Origin: Nocardia wallacei
Lineage (GTDB): Bacteria > Actinomycetota > Actinomycetes > Mycobacteriales > Mycobacteriaceae
Direction: 5' to 3'
Length of the DNA: 64,000 bases
NCBI RefSeq assembly: GCF_029869545.1
Contig: NZ_JARWQD010000090.1
Coordinates: forward strand, 1 to 64,000
Positions 45,469-54,838 of this stretch are shown here, piece by piece. The notes below the pieces were generated by a model. It was not told the DNA's origin and ran no database searches. It saw nothing but the letters and a program-made list of their open reading frames with translations. How positions within the stretch are numbered: the stretch's first letter is position 1; every line of letters starts with the position of its first letter. Both the position numbers and the translations under genes were made by a program.

Positions 45469-46395
45469 CTACCTTCTCAGGCCCGCGGCGGCGAACTCGG
45501 CTGCCGCCACCCGCAGGCGGCGCCGCCGGGGGACCGTCGCGCGGCGGTCGAAGATCGCGTACTCCGAGCGTTCCACCTCGTCGAGGATTGCGGCGTAGAG
45601 CACGGCGGCGGTCCGGATGGCGGGGCGCACGCGCGGCCGCAGCAGTTCGATCCCCGGGGTGGCCAGGCGGTACAGTGCCCGGTTGGTGGTGATCAGGTGG
45701 GCGAGCGCGCGGCGCAGTCGCGGATCGGTGCGGTGCGTGCGGCGGCAGTGGGCCAGCAGCTGCTCGTCGACACCGAAGGCGGCCAGCTCGGCCGACGGCA
45801 GATACACCCGCCCCCGGTCCAGGTCCTCGCCGACGTCGCGAATGAAGTTCGTCAGCTGGAACGCCTCGCCCAGCGCGGCGGCCGCCGGTTCCGCCTCGGC
45901 GGCGGGCACCACCGTGCCGAGCACCGGCAGTAGCTGCAGGCCGATCGCGGCCGCCGACCCGCGCATGTACTCGCGCAGCTCGGCCATCGTCGCGTAGCGA
46001 TTGCGGAACAGCGGGCTGTCCGGCACATCCATCCGCATGGCGTCCAGGAAGGTCCAGAAGTGCTGCGGCGCAATGCCGAACCGGGTGATGGTGTCGGCCA
46101 CGGCCGACAGCACGAGCTCGCGGTCCGGCGAGTCGGCGTGCGGGATCGGTTCCGGGTGCGCGGCCAGCCGTTCGCGCAGCTGCTTCTCGATCCGGTCCAG
46201 CTGCTCCGTGGCATCGTTCGCACCGTGGTCGACGATGTCGTCGACGGTGCGGGCGAAGGCGTACAGCGCGTGCACGGCCGGGCGCTGCTCGGGCGTGAGC
46301 AGCCGGGTGGCGAGGTAGTAGGTGCGGCCGTGTTCGGCGGCGATCGCCCGGCAGTGCCGGTACGCGGCAGGTGTTCCGGCCGCGCTGCCGCTCAT
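45469..46395 (-). CDS. crtB: Phytoene synthase
   Basis: A 308-residue squalene/phytoene synthase condensing two GGPP molecules into phytoene. YRHCRAIAAEHGRTYYLATR, ALYAFARTVDDIVD (first Asp-rich motif), GEAFQLTNFIRDVGEDLDRG (second) and RVYLPSAELAAFGV are diagnostic. Its ATG overlaps the mptA stop (ATGA), so it is translationally coupled to a mannosyltransferase gene. It belongs with crtI and idsA upstream. This gene is missing from the M. tuberculosis version of the locus. Confidence 0.96.
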   Translation of the reverse strand: MSGSAAGTPAAYRHCRAIAAEHGRTYYLATRLLTPEQRPAVHALYAFARTVDDIVDHGANDATEQLDRIEKQLRERLAAHPEPIPHADSPDRELVLSAVADTITRFGIAPQHFWTFLDAMRMDVPDSPLFRNRYATMAELREYMRGSAAAIGLQLLPVLGTVVPAAEAEPAAAALGEAFQLTNFIRDVGEDLDRGRVYLPSAELAAFGVDEQLLAHCRRTHRTDPRLRRALAHLITTNRALYRLATPGIELLRPRVRPAIRTAAVLYAAILDEVERSEYAIFDRRATVPRRRRLRVAAAEFAAAGLRR

Positions 46396-47996
46396 TGCTT
46401 GGTTTTACCGGCGTCGGCGCGCAGCCGCAGCGGGTCCACCGTGCGCAGCGACAGCGCCGCCACGACCGCGATGAACGTGGCCACGGCGACATGCCAGATG
46501 TTGTACAGGCCGATCGCGCCGCCCGGCTGGAACACCAGCATCAGCCAGGTACACAGCCCCACCAGCACCATGAGCGTCGAGGTCGACAGCGCGAATCCGG
46601 CGGCCAGGGCCAGCGGCCAGGAGTAGTACCAGGGCAGCGCGGCGGGCGAGAGGATGACGATCGCGACGAAGGCGATCAGGATGCCCAGCACCGCCTCGCG
46701 CTCGCTGTGCTTGAACCGCCACCACGTCCACGCCAGGACCGCCACCAGCGCTATCCCGCACAGGGCGCGGGTCCAATCCAGGATCGACCCGAGCTGGAAC
46801 GGCGTCACCCAGGTCACCATGTGCGCCATGATCGTCGGCAGGGACAGCCAGTTGATGATCTTCTGCGAGCCCGACAGCGCGGTGAGCCAGCCGATCCCGA
46901 CCCCGGCGACGGCGGAGGCGGCGGCGAACACCACCGCGAATACCGACAGCCCCAGCCCGGCGATCTTCGCGAAGGTCCACAGCGGGTGCGGGAGCGGGCC
47001 CTTGTTCTCCGCGGCGCGGCGCTCGCGTTCGTGAATCATCCAGATCCACACCAGGAACGGCAGCGCCACGCCCGCGGTGGCCTTGATCGCCACGCCGATC
47101 GCGACCACCACTATCCCGGCCGCGTGATGGCGCTCGAGTACCAGCGCGATGCCCGCGGCCATCAGGCCGACCATCAGCATCTCGTTGTGCACGCCGCCGA
47201 TCAGGTGGATCAATACCAGCGGGTTGAGCACCGCCAGCCACAGCGCGACGGTCGGCTTACCGCCCAGGTGTTTGGTCAGGTGCGGCACCGCCCACATCAT
47301 CAGCGCCAGGCCGGGCAGCATGACCAGGCGCATCGCCCAGGTGCCCGCCACCACGTTGTCGCCGGTGATCATCGTGATCCACTTGCCCAGCAGCAGGAAG
47401 ATCGGGCCGTAGGGCGCGGTGGTGGTGGTCCACACCGAGCTCACGTTGTCCAGCAGGACGCCCGGGTTGACCACGGGGCCGACCGTGTAGGGGTCGTAGC
47501 CGTCGCGCAGCAGGGCGCCCTGCGCCAGATACGAGTAGACGTCCTGGCTGAACATCGGGACCGCGAACAGCAGCGGGAAGACCCACAGGCCCACGATCCC
47601 GCGCAGCTCGTTGAGCGTGACGTTGCCGCCGTACCTGCCGTTACCGATCGTGATGCGGCCCAGGCGCACCCAGCCGACGATCATCGCCAGCACGCCCAGC
47701 CAGACGACCATGGTGGCCAGCGCGTAGCCGTGCCCGAACCGCAGCCAGGACAGGTGCGCCGCCTCGAGCAGCGGGTCGCTGCGGCGGGTGGCACCGGCGC
47801 CGAGGCCGCCGCAGGTGATCATCAGCGACCCGGCGCAGCCGAGCAGCGCGGCGTGGCCCTCGGGGCTGCGGAAGAAGTCGGCGGCGAACCGCATCCACCA
47901 GCGGAGGGTGTGCGGTGTCGCCGTGGCGCCGGGATGCGGTGCCGCGGTGATCACTGGGGCCGCCACGGTGGCGGTATCGGGTTCGGGGGTAGGCAT
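46392..47996 (-). CDS. mptA: Alpha-(1->6) mannopyranosyltransferase (MptA, GT-C)
   Basis: A 534-residue polytopic GT-C enzyme extending the lipomannan core with polyprenyl-phosphate-mannose. It has about twelve membrane segments; VPMFSQDVYSYLAQGALLRD near residue 140 has the loop acidic residue typical of GT-C enzymes, followed by GYDPYTVGPVVNPG and TTAPYGPIFLLLGKWI. It corresponds to Rv2174. It lies between crtI (85 bases upstream) and crtB (ATGA overlap). The ATG at 47996 follows GGGGGGAAC; a TTG at 48044 is less likely. Confidence 0.94.
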   Translation of the reverse strand: MPTPEPDTATVAAPVITAAPHPGATATPHTLRWWMRFAADFFRSPEGHAALLGCAGSLMITCGGLGAGATRRSDPLLEAAHLSWLRFGHGYALATMVVWLGVLAMIVGWVRLGRITIGNGRYGGNVTLNELRGIVGLWVFPLLFAVPMFSQDVYSYLAQGALLRDGYDPYTVGPVVNPGVLLDNVSSVWTTTTAPYGPIFLLLGKWITMITGDNVVAGTWAMRLVMLPGLALMMWAVPHLTKHLGGKPTVALWLAVLNPLVLIHLIGGVHNEMLMVGLMAAGIALVLERHHAAGIVVVAIGVAIKATAGVALPFLVWIWMIHERERRAAENKGPLPHPLWTFAKIAGLGLSVFAVVFAAASAVAGVGIGWLTALSGSQKIINWLSLPTIMAHMVTWVTPFQLGSILDWTRALCGIALVAVLAWTWWRFKHSEREAVLGILIAFVAIVILSPAALPWYYSWPLALAAGFALSTSTLMVLVGLCTWLMLVFQPGGAIGLYNIWHVAVATFIAVVAALSLRTVDPLRLRADAGKTKQ

Positions 47997-48080
47997 AGGT
48001 CGTCGGTTCCCCCCGGAAATCGGTGCGGCCGTAACCGCTGTCAACAGGTCGGCCGCTAGTTTAATTGGTCGACCGGAACC

Positions 48081-49673
48081 CTAGCGCGTCGGTCGGCACG
48101 GATCATGCCTGGCATGTCGGAGATCGCACGGTCGGCGCGCGCCGGTGATGCGTTGCGCGGCCAGTTTTCCCGACAGCAGCGTCGTCGGAACCCCTACGCC
48201 CGGGGTGGTGCCGCACCCGGCCAGCACGATGTTCTCGGCGGTGCGGGGCAGATTGCGGGTGCGGAACGGGCCGGTCTGGCGGAACAGGTGTGCCGCGGAG
48301 AACGGCGTACCGGCGAGCATGCCCTGGTCGCGCCAGGTCTGCGGGGTGTCGAGGTGGTCGACGGTGAAATGCTCGGCGATGCCGCGGTAGCCGCGCCGCT
48401 CCAGGACGCCGAGCAGCTCGCGCAGGTAGGCGGGGCCCAGCCGGGTCCAATTCATCGGGGCCGCATCGAGATTCGGGCACGGTGCCAGCAGCGACAGCGG
48501 TTCGTGGCGGCCGGTCGGGCGGTCGATGAACTGTGCCGGATCGCTGAGCGCGGGGCGGGTCAGCAGCAGCGACGGGTCGCTCATCGTGCGGCCGCGGCCG
48601 GGCCGGGCGGCGATCTCGGCGAACGTGCGGTCCCAGGCGGCGCCGAAGTCGATGGTGTGATGGGCCTGCACCGGCCAGGCGGCCGCCACGTCCGCCGGGA
48701 CGGTGCCGTGGGCGACGACCGCCGAGGGCGCGGCCCGCAGCGGGCGGCGGCGGGCGATGCCGAAGCGGTCCAGGGAGCCGAGGTCGGCGGTGATCACGAC
48801 CGCGTCGCAGTCGAAGGCGCGGCCGTCGGCGGTGCGCACGCGGCGGGCCCGGCCATCGGCGTAGTCGATGCCGGTCACCTCGGTGTTCAGCTCCAGGTCG
48901 CCGCCCGCGGCGGTGAGCGCGGCGGCCATGGCGGCGGGGATCGCGCGCATCCCGCCCTCGGGGAAATAGACGCCCAGGCAGGTGTCCATGTGCGGGATGG
49001 CGCCGTAGACGGCGAGCGCCTGCGCCGGTGCCATGCCCGCGTAGAGCGCCTGGAATGTGAACAGCCGGGCCAGCCGCTCGTCGTGCAGGATGCGCCCGAC
49101 CCGCGGCCCGAGCCGCCCGAACGCCCCCAGCCGGATCAGTTCGATCAGCGCCGCCCGCTTCTCCGGGATCCGGATCATGTCCAGCGGCGAGTCGAAGTTG
49201 GTGTCCATGAACTGGTCGTAGGCGGCGCCGTAGATGCTGCCGAGCCAGTCGCGCAGCTCCCGGTAGCGCCCGGCCTCGGCGCCCCCGCAGGCCCGGGCCA
49301 CCTCCGCGGCCATCTCGTCCGGATCGTCGAAGACATCGATCGTCGAATGATCGGCGAACCGCGCGCGATAGGCAGGCGCAAGCCGGTGAATACGTAACCC
49401 CTGCGCGTCCGCACTCGCCCCCACCGCCCCCAGCGCCTCATCGATCAACCCCGGCAGCGTGAGAACGGTCGCCCCACAATCGATCTCATAATCGGCCCCC
49501 CGATAGAACCCGACCCGCCCACCGGGATGATCCCCCCGCTCGACCAGCGTCACCGTGCGCCCGGCGCCGACCAGATACAGCGCCGCCGACAACCCGGCCA
49601 GCCCACCCCCGACCACAACCACCCGCCCCGCACCTGACGCATCCCCGGTGCGGGAAGTTTCGGGCGGGGTCAT
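48081..49673 (-). CDS. crtI: Phytoene desaturase
   Basis: A 530-residue FAD-dependent carotenoid desaturase. RVVVVGGGLAGLSAALYLVG and VERGDHPGGRVGFY form the dinucleotide fold. DYEIDCGATVLTLPGL, YFPEGGMRAIPAAMAAAL and the C-terminal AGCGTTPGVGVPTTLLSGKL are CrtI hallmarks. It converts phytoene toward lycopene through several desaturations. Its ATG overlaps the idsA stop (ATGA), coupling desaturation to GGPP supply. The last 15 residues are Arg/His-rich and unconserved. Confidence 0.95.
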   Translation of the reverse strand: MTPPETSRTGDASGAGRVVVVGGGLAGLSAALYLVGAGRTVTLVERGDHPGGRVGFYRGADYEIDCGATVLTLPGLIDEALGAVGASADAQGLRIHRLAPAYRARFADHSTIDVFDDPDEMAAEVARACGGAEAGRYRELRDWLGSIYGAAYDQFMDTNFDSPLDMIRIPEKRAALIELIRLGAFGRLGPRVGRILHDERLARLFTFQALYAGMAPAQALAVYGAIPHMDTCLGVYFPEGGMRAIPAAMAAALTAAGGDLELNTEVTGIDYADGRARRVRTADGRAFDCDAVVITADLGSLDRFGIARRRPLRAAPSAVVAHGTVPADVAAAWPVQAHHTIDFGAAWDRTFAEIAARPGRGRTMSDPSLLLTRPALSDPAQFIDRPTGRHEPLSLLAPCPNLDAAPMNWTRLGPAYLRELLGVLERRGYRGIAEHFTVDHLDTPQTWRDQGMLAGTPFSAAHLFRQTGPFRTRNLPRTAENIVLAGCGTTPGVGVPTTLLSGKLAAQRITGARRPCDLRHARHDPCRPTR

Positions 49674-50779
49674 GCGACGCGTCGGGTGGCGGCGAGGGCC
49701 ATGTCGCGTAGGCGTTGTTTGGGTTCGGGGGCGGCCGAGCTGGATGCCAGGGCCGACAGGCCGCGGTCGGTGAGGTCGGCGATGCGGCGTTCCACCTCGT
49801 CGACGGCGCCGAGGTCGGTGATGAGGTCGCGCAGGTGGGTCACCTCGTCGGGGGTCAGGTCGGTGCCGAGGGAGGTGCGCAGCAGTTCGGCCGCGGCGGG
49901 GGCGGTGGCGTCGGCGCGGCGCAGCGCCTCGGCGACCAGCACCGTGCGCTTGCCCTCGCGCAGGTCGTCGCCCGAGGGCTTGCCGGTGACCTCCGGATCG
50001 CCGAAGACGCCGAGCAGATCGTCGCGCAGCTGGAAGGCGATGCCGATGTCGGTGCCGAATTCGCGGTAGGCCGCGATCAGGTCCGGGCCCGCGTCGGCCA
50101 GGGCCGCGCCCAGGTGCAGCGGCCGCTCGATCGTGTACGCCGCGGTCTTGTAGCGATTGATGCGCAGCGCCGCCTCCACCGAATCGTCGGCGCCCGCCTC
50201 GCCGTGGATGTCGAGCAGCTGCCCGCCCATGACCTCGGTGCGCATGGCCGCCCAGACCGGGGCGAAGCGGGCGCGGGCCGCCGGGGTCAGCCCCGCGTCG
50301 GAGACCATGTCGTCGGCCCAGGCCAGCGCCAGATCGCCGATCAGCACGCCCACGCTGATGCCGAAATGCGCTGAGTCGCCGGTCCATTCGCGGTCGCGGT
50401 GGCGGCGTTCGAAGTCCACGTGCACGGTGGGGAAGCCGCGCCGGGTGCGCGAGGAGTCGATGATGTCGTCGTGGATCAGCGCGCAGGCCTGCACCAGTTC
50501 CAATGCGGCACAGGCCCGCAGCACCGCGTCGGCCTCCGGTCCCGCGGGGTCGCCACCGGCGCCGAGCCACCCGGTCCAGGCGAAGGACGGGCGGGTGCGC
50601 TTGCCCCCGCGCAGCACGAAATCCTCGAGCTCGGCGACGGCGTCCACGAAGACCGGGCCGAGTTCGGCGACGGACTCGCGGCGCGCGGCGAAGAAGTCGG
50701 TGAGGGCGCCCTCGACGGCCCCCACCAGGGCGGCACCGGCCGGAGCCGGCCGTGTCGGGGTACCCGGTCCGGCGGCCAT
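49670..50779 (-). CDS. idsA: Geranylgeranyl (polyprenyl) diphosphate synthase
   Basis: A 369-residue trans-prenyltransferase. The first Asp-rich motif is in CALIHDDIIDSSRTRRGFPT, the second is QLRDDLLGVFGDPEVTGKPS (DDxxG form), and FVLRGGKRTRPSFAW is the N-terminal Lys/Arg region. It corresponds to Rv2173 (idsA2). Leading the operon with crtI and crtB, it most likely makes the GGPP for carotenoids (CrtE role). The ATG at 50779 has GGGAGG six bases upstream. Confidence 0.95.
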   Translation of the reverse strand: MAAGPGTPTRPAPAGAALVGAVEGALTDFFAARRESVAELGPVFVDAVAELEDFVLRGGKRTRPSFAWTGWLGAGGDPAGPEADAVLRACAALELVQACALIHDDIIDSSRTRRGFPTVHVDFERRHRDREWTGDSAHFGISVGVLIGDLALAWADDMVSDAGLTPAARARFAPVWAAMRTEVMGGQLLDIHGEAGADDSVEAALRINRYKTAAYTIERPLHLGAALADAGPDLIAAYREFGTDIGIAFQLRDDLLGVFGDPEVTGKPSGDDLREGKRTVLVAEALRRADATAPAAAELLRTSLGTDLTPDEVTHLRDLITDLGAVDEVERRIADLTDRGLSALASSSAAPEPKQRLRDMALAATRRVA

Positions 50780-50943
50780 CAGGAACCTCCCAAGGTGATC
50801 CGACGCGTCGGCAAGCCGATCGTGCGCAGCGACATATGGTTCGGGGCACCAGCACCCCGCCATCGAACCTTACCGACCTCCCGATTCGTCCCGCACAGGC
50901 CCACGCCCCCGAGATGGGGCGTCGTGCCGATTACACTGGTTCG

Positions 50944-51942
50944 GTGAGTTTCGACAACGTACGGGGACGTTCGACCCCAGGCCGACCTTCCCGGACGCCG
51001 CAGGTTTCCGGAACTCCGTCCATCGTGGAGCAGCTGGTGCGGCGCCCCGACGGCACCATTCCCTTCTCCGTGGAGTTCAATCCGCCCCGCGACGCGGCCG
51101 CCGAGGCGCGGCTGTGGCGGGCGGCACGCGAGTTCGAGCGCATGCACCCGGCGTTCGTGTCCATGACCTACGGCGCGGGCGGATCCACCCGCGACCGCAC
51201 CGCCCGCGTGACGGGGCAGCTGGCCCGCGAGACCACGCTGCTCACCGTGGCGCACCTGACCGCGGTCGAGCACAGCGTCGCCGAACTGCGCTCGATCGTC
51301 GGCACCTACGCCGACGCGGGCATCCGCAACCTGCTGGTGCTGCGCGGCGATCCGCCGGGGGATCCGCTGGGGGAGTGGCGCAAACATCCCGAGGGGCTGG
51401 AGTACGCGGAGGAGCTGGTGCGCATGGTGCGCGGGCTCGGCGACTTCCACGTCGGCGTGGCATCGTTCCCGCAGGGGCACCACCGTTCCCCGGACCTCGA
51501 CCGCGACACCGCCTACCTGTGCGCGAAACTGCGTGCGGGAGCGGAATATTCGATCACCCAGATGTTCTTCGACGTGGACGACTACCTGCGCCTGCGCGAC
51601 CGCGTGGTGGCGTGTGATCCGGTCGAGGGCGCCAAGCCGATCATCCCGGAGCTGATGCCGATCACCTCGCTGCGGACGGTGCAGCGGGCCGAGGAGCTGT
51701 CGGGCCGCCCGCTGCCCGCGCGGCTGCTGCAGCGGCTGGAGAAGGCCGCGGGCAACGACCCGGAGGCCAACCGCAACGCGGTGCGCGCGGTCGGCATCGA
51801 GATCGCCACCGAGATCGGGCAGCGGCTCATCGATGAGGGCGCGCCCGGCCTGCACTTCATCACGCTCAACTTCGCCAAGGCCACCACCGAGGTGCTGACC
51901 AATCTCGGCTACACGGTGACGGCCACCCCGGTGAGCGCCTGA
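50944..51942 (+). CDS. Methylenetetrahydrofolate reductase-type protein (Rv2172c)
   Basis: A 332-residue TIM-barrel protein of the MetF family. IPFSVEFNPPRDAAAEARLW, FVSMTYGAGGSTRDRTARVT, RNLLVLRGDPPGDPLGEW and AEYSITQMFFDVDDYLRLRD match MTHFR. It corresponds to M. tuberculosis Rv2172c, a divergent MTHFR; cofactor preference cannot be read from sequence. It reduces methylene-THF to methyl-THF for methionine synthesis. TACACT (50932-50937) lies 6 bases before the GTG with no ribosome binding site, so the mRNA is probably leaderless. Confidence 0.92.
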   Translation: MSFDNVRGRSTPGRPSRTPQVSGTPSIVEQLVRRPDGTIPFSVEFNPPRDAAAEARLWRAAREFERMHPAFVSMTYGAGGSTRDRTARVTGQLARETTLLTVAHLTAVEHSVAELRSIVGTYADAGIRNLLVLRGDPPGDPLGEWRKHPEGLEYAEELVRMVRGLGDFHVGVASFPQGHHRSPDLDRDTAYLCAKLRAGAEYSITQMFFDVDDYLRLRDRVVACDPVEGAKPIIPELMPITSLRTVQRAEELSGRPLPARLLQRLEKAAGNDPEANRNAVRAVGIEIATEIGQRLIDEGAPGLHFITLNFAKATTEVLTNLGYTVTATPVSA

Positions 51943-52027
51943 TCGGCGTTTCGCGGCCGATAGCGAGGGGTGTGCCCCATTCTCGGAGTACCGTCACGTC
52001 TCGACCGTGACGACGAGGAGTACTCCG

Positions 52028-52737
52028 ATGACCGTGTTGCGCAGTCTGCTCCGTGTCTCCGCTGTGGTGGGCGCGTCCGTCGCGCTGGCCTGCGTCGGAT
52101 CCGTCACCGCGGTGGCGGGGCCATCCGGGCCGGAGGCCGCCATCGCCGCGGCGGGCCGGGTCGAGACATCGGCGTCGGCGATTTGCTCACCGCTTACCAG
52201 ACCGCGGTTCAGAGCCTGCAGCAGGTGGGAGTGCAGCCGTTCCTGTACCCGTCCGCGTCGGCGCTGTGCCACGACGGCACCACCCTGGGCCTGGTGCCCG
52301 CGCTGGCCGGAGCGCTGCCCGGCCCATGGCCGAAGACGACGGTGTCGATGCCCGGGCTGGATCTGTCGGCGGTCAAGAAGGGGCAGACGATGTTCGCGTT
52401 CGTGCCCTACGGTCTGGGCCCCGACGGCACCGACACGTCGGGCATGCAGGTGGCGTGGCTCAACACCAGCACCGGCCGGGGCGGATTCGCCGCCATGAAC
52501 CCGCTGTCGCAGGTGGTGCGCGCGATGGTGCCGCCGGAGGTCCCGGCCGAGATCCGCCCGCTGGCCGAACAGGCCGTGCAGAACTTCTTCGCCGCCGCCC
52601 TCCCGGCCGGAGGTGTTCGCGCGGTCCCGGTGAACACCGGGTCCGGCACCGTGCTGGCGGCGGTCTTCGGCTCGGTCCGCAACGGCAACCACACGTGTTT
52701 CTTCCTGCCGACGGTCGGCATCGTCCCGGTGTCCTGA
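52028..52737 (+). pseudogene. Secreted hypothetical protein, frameshifted after the signal peptide
   Basis: The ATG at 52028, with GAGGAG at good spacing, opens a normal signal peptide (LRVSAVVGASVALACVGSVT). That frame turns nonsensical near 52165. The mature part continues in another frame from about 52165: GVGDLLTAYQTAVQSLQQVG, SALCHDGTTLGLVPALAGAL, then PLAEQAVQNFFAAALPAGGV and the terminal NGNHTCFFLPTVGIVPVS. A single missing base (or two extra) near the signal peptide cleavage site restores one protein of about 236 residues. It is either a recent mutation or a sequencing error; the rest is undecayed. Function is unknown. Confidence 0.8.
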
Positions 52738-52778
52738 GCGGCGGTATCGCCCGACGCATCGTCGCCCGCCGCGGCCGA

Positions 52779-53993
52779 TCACATGGCGCGGGCGGGCAGG
52801 GACCGTCCCTTCCAGCTCAGTGAGCCCGCGTGGTGCAGGCGGTGGGAGCGCACCGACAGTCGCAGGTAGGCGGCGATCGAGAGCGGATGTGCCACGGCGG
52901 CAACGATATCCGCGGCCTTGGGCGCGCCGCCGGATTCCAGGGAACGGGCCAGGAGGCGTCCGGTGATCGCGCAGGCGTAGCCGACCCGCCCGATATGCCG
53001 GGTGCGGCCGCGGGCGAACAGGGCCGCCAGCGGGGGAGACCAGAACGCCAGGGCCGTCACCGTGCCGACGGCCGCGCTACCGGCGGCCGAACCGTACGCG
53101 GACCACAGCCAGCGGGTGTACCCGGCCTCGAGCGCCGCCGCGCTCCGGTACATCCGGGTGGTGGCGACGCGTCCCGCCGCGACCAGCACGGTGCGATGCC
53201 CCGCGCGGCGCAGCGCCCGCGCGAGCGCCAGATCCTCGGTGACCTGCCCGGCGACGGCGCTGTGCCCGCCCACGGCGCGATAGGTGGCGGCGTCGAAGAT
53301 CAGAAACTGACCGCACGACACGGCCGTCGACGGCCGCAGGCCGCGATCGGTGATCTGGATGGGCAGCGTCGCCGCCCAGGACCAGCACAGCAGCGGCTGC
53401 ACCAGCGCCTCGGTCACCGATCCGGCCCGCTGATACGGCCAGGGCGAGACCAATCCGGCACGGGCCCTGCGCAATTCGCCGACCGCGGCGGCGATCGCCC
53501 CCCGCGCGAGCCGCACATCGGCGTCGAGGAATATCAGCACACCCGCCGGTGCCGCGTCGGAATCGGCTGTGACCCCGGCGATTTCGGCGAGCCGGGCGCA
53601 CGCGGCGTTCTTCCCCGTCCAGCCGGGCTCCGGTTCGGATTCGGCCGCGATCACCGTGAATCGCTCGTCGCCGCCCACCGCGTGCACGGCGGCCGCGTAG
53701 GTCCCGTCGCCCGAGCGGTCGTCGAGGATCAGCACCCGCAATCGCGAAACCCCGTGTTGCGCGCGTAGATCCGCGATCAGCTCGGGGAGCCGCCCGGCCT
53801 CGTCGCGGGCCGGAACGCAGACCGTCACCGGCTCGATCACGGTGGTGGGTACCGGGTCGAGCTGCCGTATCGTCGCCCGGTTGACCGCCGCCAGCACGGC
53901 GCCGGCGCCCGCGATGAGGGTGCCTCCGGCCACCAGTCCGTCGAACGCGGAGCGAATCCGCCGATTCGTCGCTTCCTCACGTGTTCTCATCAT
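52779..53993 (-). CDS. Membrane glycosyltransferase, GT2 (CruG/CrtQ-like)
   Basis: A 404-residue GT2 enzyme. An N-terminal membrane segment precedes VTVCVPARDEAGRLPELIAD, LRVLILDDRSGDGT, GVLIFLDADVRLARGA (DAD metal motif), GQVTEDLALARALRRAGHRT and GYTRWLWSAYGSA, with further membrane segments at the C-terminus. It resembles CruG/CrtQ-type carotenoid glycosyltransferases. The nearby CrtO-like and CruF-like genes support attachment of a sugar to a hydroxylated carotenoid. The start is one of two tandem ATGs (53993 or 53990). Confidence 0.88.
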   Translation of the reverse strand: MMRTREEATNRRIRSAFDGLVAGGTLIAGAGAVLAAVNRATIRQLDPVPTTVIEPVTVCVPARDEAGRLPELIADLRAQHGVSRLRVLILDDRSGDGTYAAAVHAVGGDERFTVIAAESEPEPGWTGKNAACARLAEIAGVTADSDAAPAGVLIFLDADVRLARGAIAAAVGELRRARAGLVSPWPYQRAGSVTEALVQPLLCWSWAATLPIQITDRGLRPSTAVSCGQFLIFDAATYRAVGGHSAVAGQVTEDLALARALRRAGHRTVLVAAGRVATTRMYRSAAALEAGYTRWLWSAYGSAAGSAAVGTVTALAFWSPPLAALFARGRTRHIGRVGYACAITGRLLARSLESGGAPKAADIVAAVAHPLSIAAYLRLSVRSHRLHHAGSLSWKGRSLPARAM

Positions 53994-54036
53994 GCGAAGT
54001 CCAGCCTTCCACACCCGGCGGCGGCTGTCTCGCGCG

Positions 54037-54774
54037 TTACGCGCGCTGGCGTGGCCGCGGCGCGGGCGGCGGCGGGGCGGGATTGCGGTTGACGTAGGCC
54101 AGGACCGCGACGATGGCGGCGACGGCGAGGGTGATGCCGCCGACGATCCCGGCCCAGCCCGCGAACGAGCGGGTGTTGGGGTCGGCGTACTTCACCTCGG
54201 CGCGCACGGTGCTCACATCGCCGGGCGGCAGCTTCCAGGACACGATCGAATCGCCCTCGCGGGTGCCGTTGGTGGTGGCGACGCGGTTGGGGAACGCGAC
54301 GGTGAACTGCACGTCCGAGCCCTGCGGCGGCACATTGCGCAGATCCACCCGGCCGCTGAGGGTGACCAGGTCGCCGGTGCGGTTGAACGAGAGGTTGAAC
54401 ATCCCCTGCGTCTGGTCCGACAGCTGGCCCAGCTGCTGCACCTCGCCGAAGGTGAGATCGTCGAAATAGACCTGGCTGCCGGTGTATCCGTCCTGCGTGT
54501 ACGGCTCCACCCGCACCTTGCTGGACAGCGATTCCGGCACCTTGAGCTGCGGGCCCTTGTCCTTGTCGGTGGCGGGTACCGCCGCCGCGACGATGCGCCC
54601 CGACACGCGGTCGTTGGTCGACACGCCCATCGATACCTGCAGCCGCAGGCAGCCGGTCAGTAACGGGAGCAGCAACGCCGCCAGCATCACGATGGACCAG
54701 GCACGATGACGACGCCGACGCGGCGCGACCACGCGCGCGCCGCCGGGCTTCGATGTTGTCGGACTCGGCTGCAC
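54037..54774 (-). CDS. lppM: Lipoprotein LppM (Rv2171-type, DUF3153)
   Basis: A 245-residue lipoprotein. A long basic n-region (RVVAPRRRRHRAWS), the core IVMLAALLLPLL and lipobox LLTGC give a lipidation Cys near residue 42. The DUF3153 part includes VSTNDRVSGRIVAAAVPATD, LTFGEVQQLGQLSDQTQGMF and WKLPPGDVSTVRAEVKY. A C-terminal membrane segment (IVGGITLAVAAIVAVLAYVN) ends in a Pro/Arg-rich tail. It matches Rv2171, linked to lipoglycan/PIM homeostasis. The GTG start at 54774 gives a long n-region; a later start is possible. Confidence 0.92.
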   Translation of the reverse strand: MQPSPTTSKPGGARVVAPRRRRHRAWSIVMLAALLLPLLTGCLRLQVSMGVSTNDRVSGRIVAAAVPATDKDKGPQLKVPESLSSKVRVEPYTQDGYTGSQVYFDDLTFGEVQQLGQLSDQTQGMFNLSFNRTGDLVTLSGRVDLRNVPPQGSDVQFTVAFPNRVATTNGTREGDSIVSWKLPPGDVSTVRAEVKYADPNTRSFAGWAGIVGGITLAVAAIVAVLAYVNRNPAPPPPAPRPRQRA

Positions 54775-54838
54775 GGCTCACATCGTGCCATGACACGCCG
54801 GTCCTCCCGGCACGCGACGGGCCGGGACCTACCGTCCC

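Noticed and set aside
49670..50855. One long crtI-containing frame continuing through idsA as a fusion protein
   Set aside because: The upstream part of that frame is an Arg/Gly-rich shadow of idsA. crtI has its own ATG at 49673 coupled to the idsA stop.
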